Under the pieces are notes generated by a model. The model worked only from the letters and a program-made list of their open reading frames with translations, was not told where the DNA came from and did no database searches. From CAZFDE01 sp964517795 (GTDB lineage: Bacteria; Planctomycetota; Phycisphaerae; Sedimentisphaerales; Anaerobacaceae), in NCBI GenBank assembly GCA_964517795.1, contig CAZFDE010000055.1:1-17493 (forward strand): DNA of 17,493 nt, read 5' to 3'. Positions 14,992 through 17,493 of this stretch are shown in pieces. The stretch's first letter is position 1, and each line of letters starts with the position of its first letter. The position numbers and the translations under genes were made by a program.

Positions 14992-16047
14992 GTGCTGCTG
15001 GATGCAATTTTAGGCTGGTTCAGTATGGATATGGGTATCGATCTGGGTACCTGTACGACCCTTGTCTGTGTTCGCGATAAGGGGATCGTCCTCAATGAGC
15101 CCTCTGTTGTTGCGGTTCGCAAAGGAACGAATGTCGTTCTCAACGGCGGTCAGGCAGTCGGTTTGATCGCACGCGAGATGCTGGGCAAAACCCCGGGTTC
15201 CATCAGTGCGATCCGCCCCCTCAAAGACGGGGTTATCAGCGATTTCGAAATTACCGAGGCCATGCTGGGCTATTTTATTAAAAAAGTCCACGGGCGCGGT
15301 AATCTGGTTCGCCCCCGTGTTGTGATCGCAGTTCCCAGCGGGATTACCGCGGTTGAACGCCGGGCCGTGATCGACAGTGCCGAACGGGCCGGCGCTCGCA
15401 AGGTTTACCTGGTCGATGAGCCGATGGCGGCGGGAATCGGGTCGGGATTGCCCATCACCGAGCCGACTGCATCGATGATTGTGGATATCGGCGGCGGGAC
15501 GACCGAAGTGGCGATCATGAGTTTGGCGGATATCGCAACGTGTGAATCGATCCGTGTCGGCGGCGATGATATGGACGAAGCGATCATCAATCATCTCAAG
15601 AAGACCTACAACCTTTTGATCGGTGAAGCACGTTCGGAAAAAGTGAAGATTCAGATTGGTTCGGCGGCTCCGCTGGAAGAAGAATTGACAATGGAGATCG
15701 CCGGCCGCGATACCGTGTCCGGTTTACCGCGAAAGATTGTGATCACCAGTGAAGAGATCCGCGAAGCATTGAAAGAACCGGTTGCCGGGATCATCGAAGC
15801 GGTAACCCGTACCCTGGAAAATGCGGAGCCGGAACTGGCGGCCGACCTGATCGAGAACGGCATCCATATTTGCGGCGGCGGTTCGCTGCTGCGGGGGATG
15901 GATAATGTACTGGCGAATGCGACTGGCCTGAAGGTCGTCTGCGTCGAAGACCCGCTCAGTGCGGTTGCCCGCGGAACCAGCGTCTATCTTGAAAATCTCG
16001 AACTCTGGAAAGATACGATGGATCATGATCGGTACGGGTGGGAGTGA
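14992..16047 (+). CDS. mreB: Rod shape-determining protein MreB
   Basis: A 351-residue bacterial actin homologue that forms membrane-bound filaments guiding the elongasome. The N-terminus MLLDAILGWFSMDMGIDLGT fits the MreB family opening closely and supports the GTG start at 14992, with GGGA about 7 nt upstream. Nucleotide-binding segments are visible: phosphate-1 DLGTCTTLV (about 17-25), phosphate-2 DIGGGTTEVAIMS and an adenosine-site ICGGGSLLRGMD. VYLVDEPMAAGIGSGLP is a conserved family stretch. In phosphate-1 the common GTANT is GTCTT here, a mild variation. It leads mreBCD on the plus strand and a gap of about 75 bp separates it from mreC. Confidence 0.97.
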   Translation: MLLDAILGWFSMDMGIDLGTCTTLVCVRDKGIVLNEPSVVAVRKGTNVVLNGGQAVGLIAREMLGKTPGSISAIRPLKDGVISDFEITEAMLGYFIKKVHGRGNLVRPRVVIAVPSGITAVERRAVIDSAERAGARKVYLVDEPMAAGIGSGLPITEPTASMIVDIGGGTTEVAIMSLADIATCESIRVGGDDMDEAIINHLKKTYNLLIGEARSEKVKIQIGSAAPLEEELTMEIAGRDTVSGLPRKIVITSEEIREALKEPVAGIIEAVTRTLENAEPELAADLIENGIHICGGGSLLRGMDNVLANATGLKVVCVEDPLSAVARGTSVYLENLELWKDTMDHDRYGWE

Positions 16048-16121
16048 AGGTGATGGAAGCGATGGTGGAAACGTCGCTTTAGAATGGATTTGACACGAAT
16101 AATCGGACAGCAGGGATCGCC

Positions 16122-16922
16122 ATGGCAGGCAGGCAATTCAAGGTAACTTCAGGTATGCTTTTCACGTGGTTCATTCTCGCCGCATTGATTCTTTTTCTAT
16201 GTCCGTCGGAGATGACCGGCAAACTGCAGTTTGCTTTTGCGCATGTTTTTAAATGGCCCCTGAGAGTCGGACGCAGTATCTCGCTTTCCGCATCAGCTCG
16301 AATGAGTGACAATCAACAGCAGCTCAAAGAGATGGAATACCAAAATTATATCGCCAATCTCGAGGAGGAGCTCAGGCAAAAACACCAGAAGATCGAGCAA
16401 ATGGGCATGCACGACCGGCTTTATGGACTGCAAGGGGCCACATTGGTGCCGGCGGATATCACCTATGCGACGCTTTCAGGCAGTGATGCGATGCTAAATA
16501 TTAACCGCGGCAGCTCTGATGGATTAGCCCGAGGACAGTATGTGTTGGGCTGTAACAATATCATCGGTATCGTCGAACAGGTGTCGGACCGCCGTGCCCG
16601 GGTCAAGCTCGTGACAGACGCCTCCAGCCGGATCGAAGTGAAGATTCCCAATATCGATGTCGATCGCATGATGCAGGGCGTCGGCGGCAACTTTGGGGTT
16701 ATTCGTTTCTGTAAAAAAGAAGTTCAGACCGGTGAATATGTCTATGCCCGAAAAAAACCGGGATATCTCGATTCCCCGATCATTATCGGTGTCGTCAGCG
16801 CGTGTCAGCGAAACGAAGAAAATCCGCTGCTTTGGGATATTACGGTTCAGGTTGCCTGTGAACTGGAGAACCTGGCCCGTGTGGATGTGATTGTTATGTA
16901 TCCTGAAGCCGGGGAGTTGTGA
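16122..16922 (+). CDS. mreC: Rod shape-determining protein MreC
   Basis: 266 residues. A single membrane helix (about 11-27), a short coiled coil (about 62-95) and a periplasmic beta-rich domain (about 100-266) match MreC, which bridges MreB/MreD in the membrane to PBP2 in the periplasm. LNINRGSSDGLARGQYVLGCNNIIGIVEQVSDRRARVKLVTD is the recognisable first beta-barrel, with the family pattern G..dG...g..V....g.vG.V......a.V.L.TD. The start is ATG at 16122, with AGGGA about 6 nt upstream. The stop lies 4 bp before the mreD start, so translation is likely coupled. Confidence 0.92.
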   Translation: MAGRQFKVTSGMLFTWFILAALILFLCPSEMTGKLQFAFAHVFKWPLRVGRSISLSASARMSDNQQQLKEMEYQNYIANLEEELRQKHQKIEQMGMHDRLYGLQGATLVPADITYATLSGSDAMLNINRGSSDGLARGQYVLGCNNIIGIVEQVSDRRARVKLVTDASSRIEVKIPNIDVDRMMQGVGGNFGVIRFCKKEVQTGEYVYARKKPGYLDSPIIIGVVSACQRNEENPLLWDITVQVACELENLARVDVIVMYPEAGEL

Positions 16923-16926
16923 TCCG

Positions 16927-17424
16927 ATGCGTCCGGTTCGATTTGCCGTCGTGTTGACCTTGGCGGCTGTTTTACAGGCCAGTGTGGTGGATATCTTTTC
17001 ACTGACGGCGATGAATATTAAGCCGGATCTATTGTTGATCCTGATGGTATTCAGTGCGGTCTTTTTTCCGATGGATCATGCGATCATTGCGGCGTTTTGC
17101 ACGGGATTTGCGGCAGATCTTATCTCGGCCGGTCCGATGGGGGCGATGACGATCAGTTTCGGACTGATCGGTTCGGCCCTGGCTTTTCTTCATCAAATTA
17201 TTGCCGTTCGGCAGATGTTTCTACAGGCGGTTGTGATCGGAATATGCGGATTTCTAACGTATATCATCGGTCACGTGTTGACACTTTTGAGGACGGGAAC
17301 GAACGGTGCAGATTTTATAAGTTCGATTGTTCTGGGCAGCCTGTATTCAGCGGCTATCGGGCCGTTTGTATTCCTGCCGATTTCATGGGCACTGGGCATC
17401 AAAACAGGCCGATTTAAGTATTAA
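16927..17424 (+). CDS. mreD: Rod shape-determining protein MreD
   Basis: 165 residues from the ATG at 16927 (MRPVRFAVVLTLAAVLQASV). GGGGAG about 10 nt upstream lies inside mreC. An upstream in-frame ATG at 16891 would overlap mreC and adds a non-hydrophobic stretch atypical of the family. The protein is almost entirely hydrophobic with about five membrane helices. PDLLLILMVFSAVFF and the GFAADLISAGPMGAMTISF segment match the MreD pattern. It is an integral-membrane partner of MreC in the elongasome. It is the third gene of mreBCD and is followed 14 bp later by a probable PBP2 gene. Confidence 0.9.
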   Translation: MRPVRFAVVLTLAAVLQASVVDIFSLTAMNIKPDLLLILMVFSAVFFPMDHAIIAAFCTGFAADLISAGPMGAMTISFGLIGSALAFLHQIIAVRQMFLQAVVIGICGFLTYIIGHVLTLLRTGTNGADFISSIVLGSLYSAAIGPFVFLPISWALGIKTGRFKY

Positions 17425-17438
17425 ACCATCGTTTGGCT

Positions 17439-17493
17439 ATGTTCGAAAAACGTATAAAAATCTTTATTGCGATCCTCGGATCGATTTTTCTGA
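17439..17493 (+). CDS. Start of a probable penicillin-binding protein 2 gene (partial, runs off the window)
   Basis: The ATG at 17439 begins MFEKRIKIFIAILGSIFL, open to the window end (18 codons). A short basic N-terminus followed by a hydrophobic helix is how PBP2 (MrdA) and related class B PBPs start. The position directly after mreD is where PBP2 sits in most mre operons. There is no clear Shine-Dalgarno sequence. The identity rests mostly on synteny, as no catalytic motif is within view. Confidence 0.6.
   Translation, partial: MFEKRIKIFIAILGSIFL

Overview
The window looks like a chromosomal segment of a planctomycete, most likely class Phycisphaerae. This is inferred from gene content: a secreted protein with tandem dockerin-like calcium loops behind a parallel beta-helix opening with the typical YVSPTGSD/ATIQKAVDEI signature, together with a full peptidoglycan and rod-shape set (MurD, MreBCD, start of a PBP2-like protein), FtsK and Lnt. 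No rRNA, tRNA, IS element or CRISPR array is visible. Most genes have moderate-to-high GC; one stretch (about 8.8-10.9 kb) is clearly AT-rich and stands apart.

Layout. 1-372 holds no recognisable gene. A complete tmRNA gene (ssrA) lies on the minus strand at 373-726. Its near-consensus promoter is back to back with the promoter of a plus-strand radical-SAM DNA-repair-type protein (878-2020). Convergent to that is a secreted cyclophilin/beta-helix/dockerin-like fusion (2073-3929, minus). The DNA translocase FtsK (4126-6516, plus) follows and ends at an unusually long intrinsic terminator. Then come a stand-alone PilZ protein (minus), a bidirectional terminator, and murD (7242-8603, minus).

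The AT-rich insert between murD and lnt carries a sigma70-like promoter, a 23-codon ORF that resembles the beginning of a DNA methyltransferase, a PIN-domain putative nuclease (8874-9803) and a beta-class DNA methyltransferase with a C-terminal extension (9825-10844). Nuclease plus methyltransferase in one operon-like pair is the best candidate here for an undescribed restriction-modification or defence-like system. That role is inference only.

The right-hand third is an envelope block: lnt (10921-12654) overlapping a secreted or anchored HEAT-repeat protein, then a promoter, a membrane-anchored coiled-coil protein with a C-terminal beta domain, a 52-residue single-pass membrane protein, another promoter, and mreB-mreC-mreD followed by the first 18 codons of a probable PBP2 gene running off the window. 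MreB, MreC, MreD and PBP2 form the elongasome that directs lateral wall growth. The two uncharacterised membrane proteins just upstream may belong to the same machinery.
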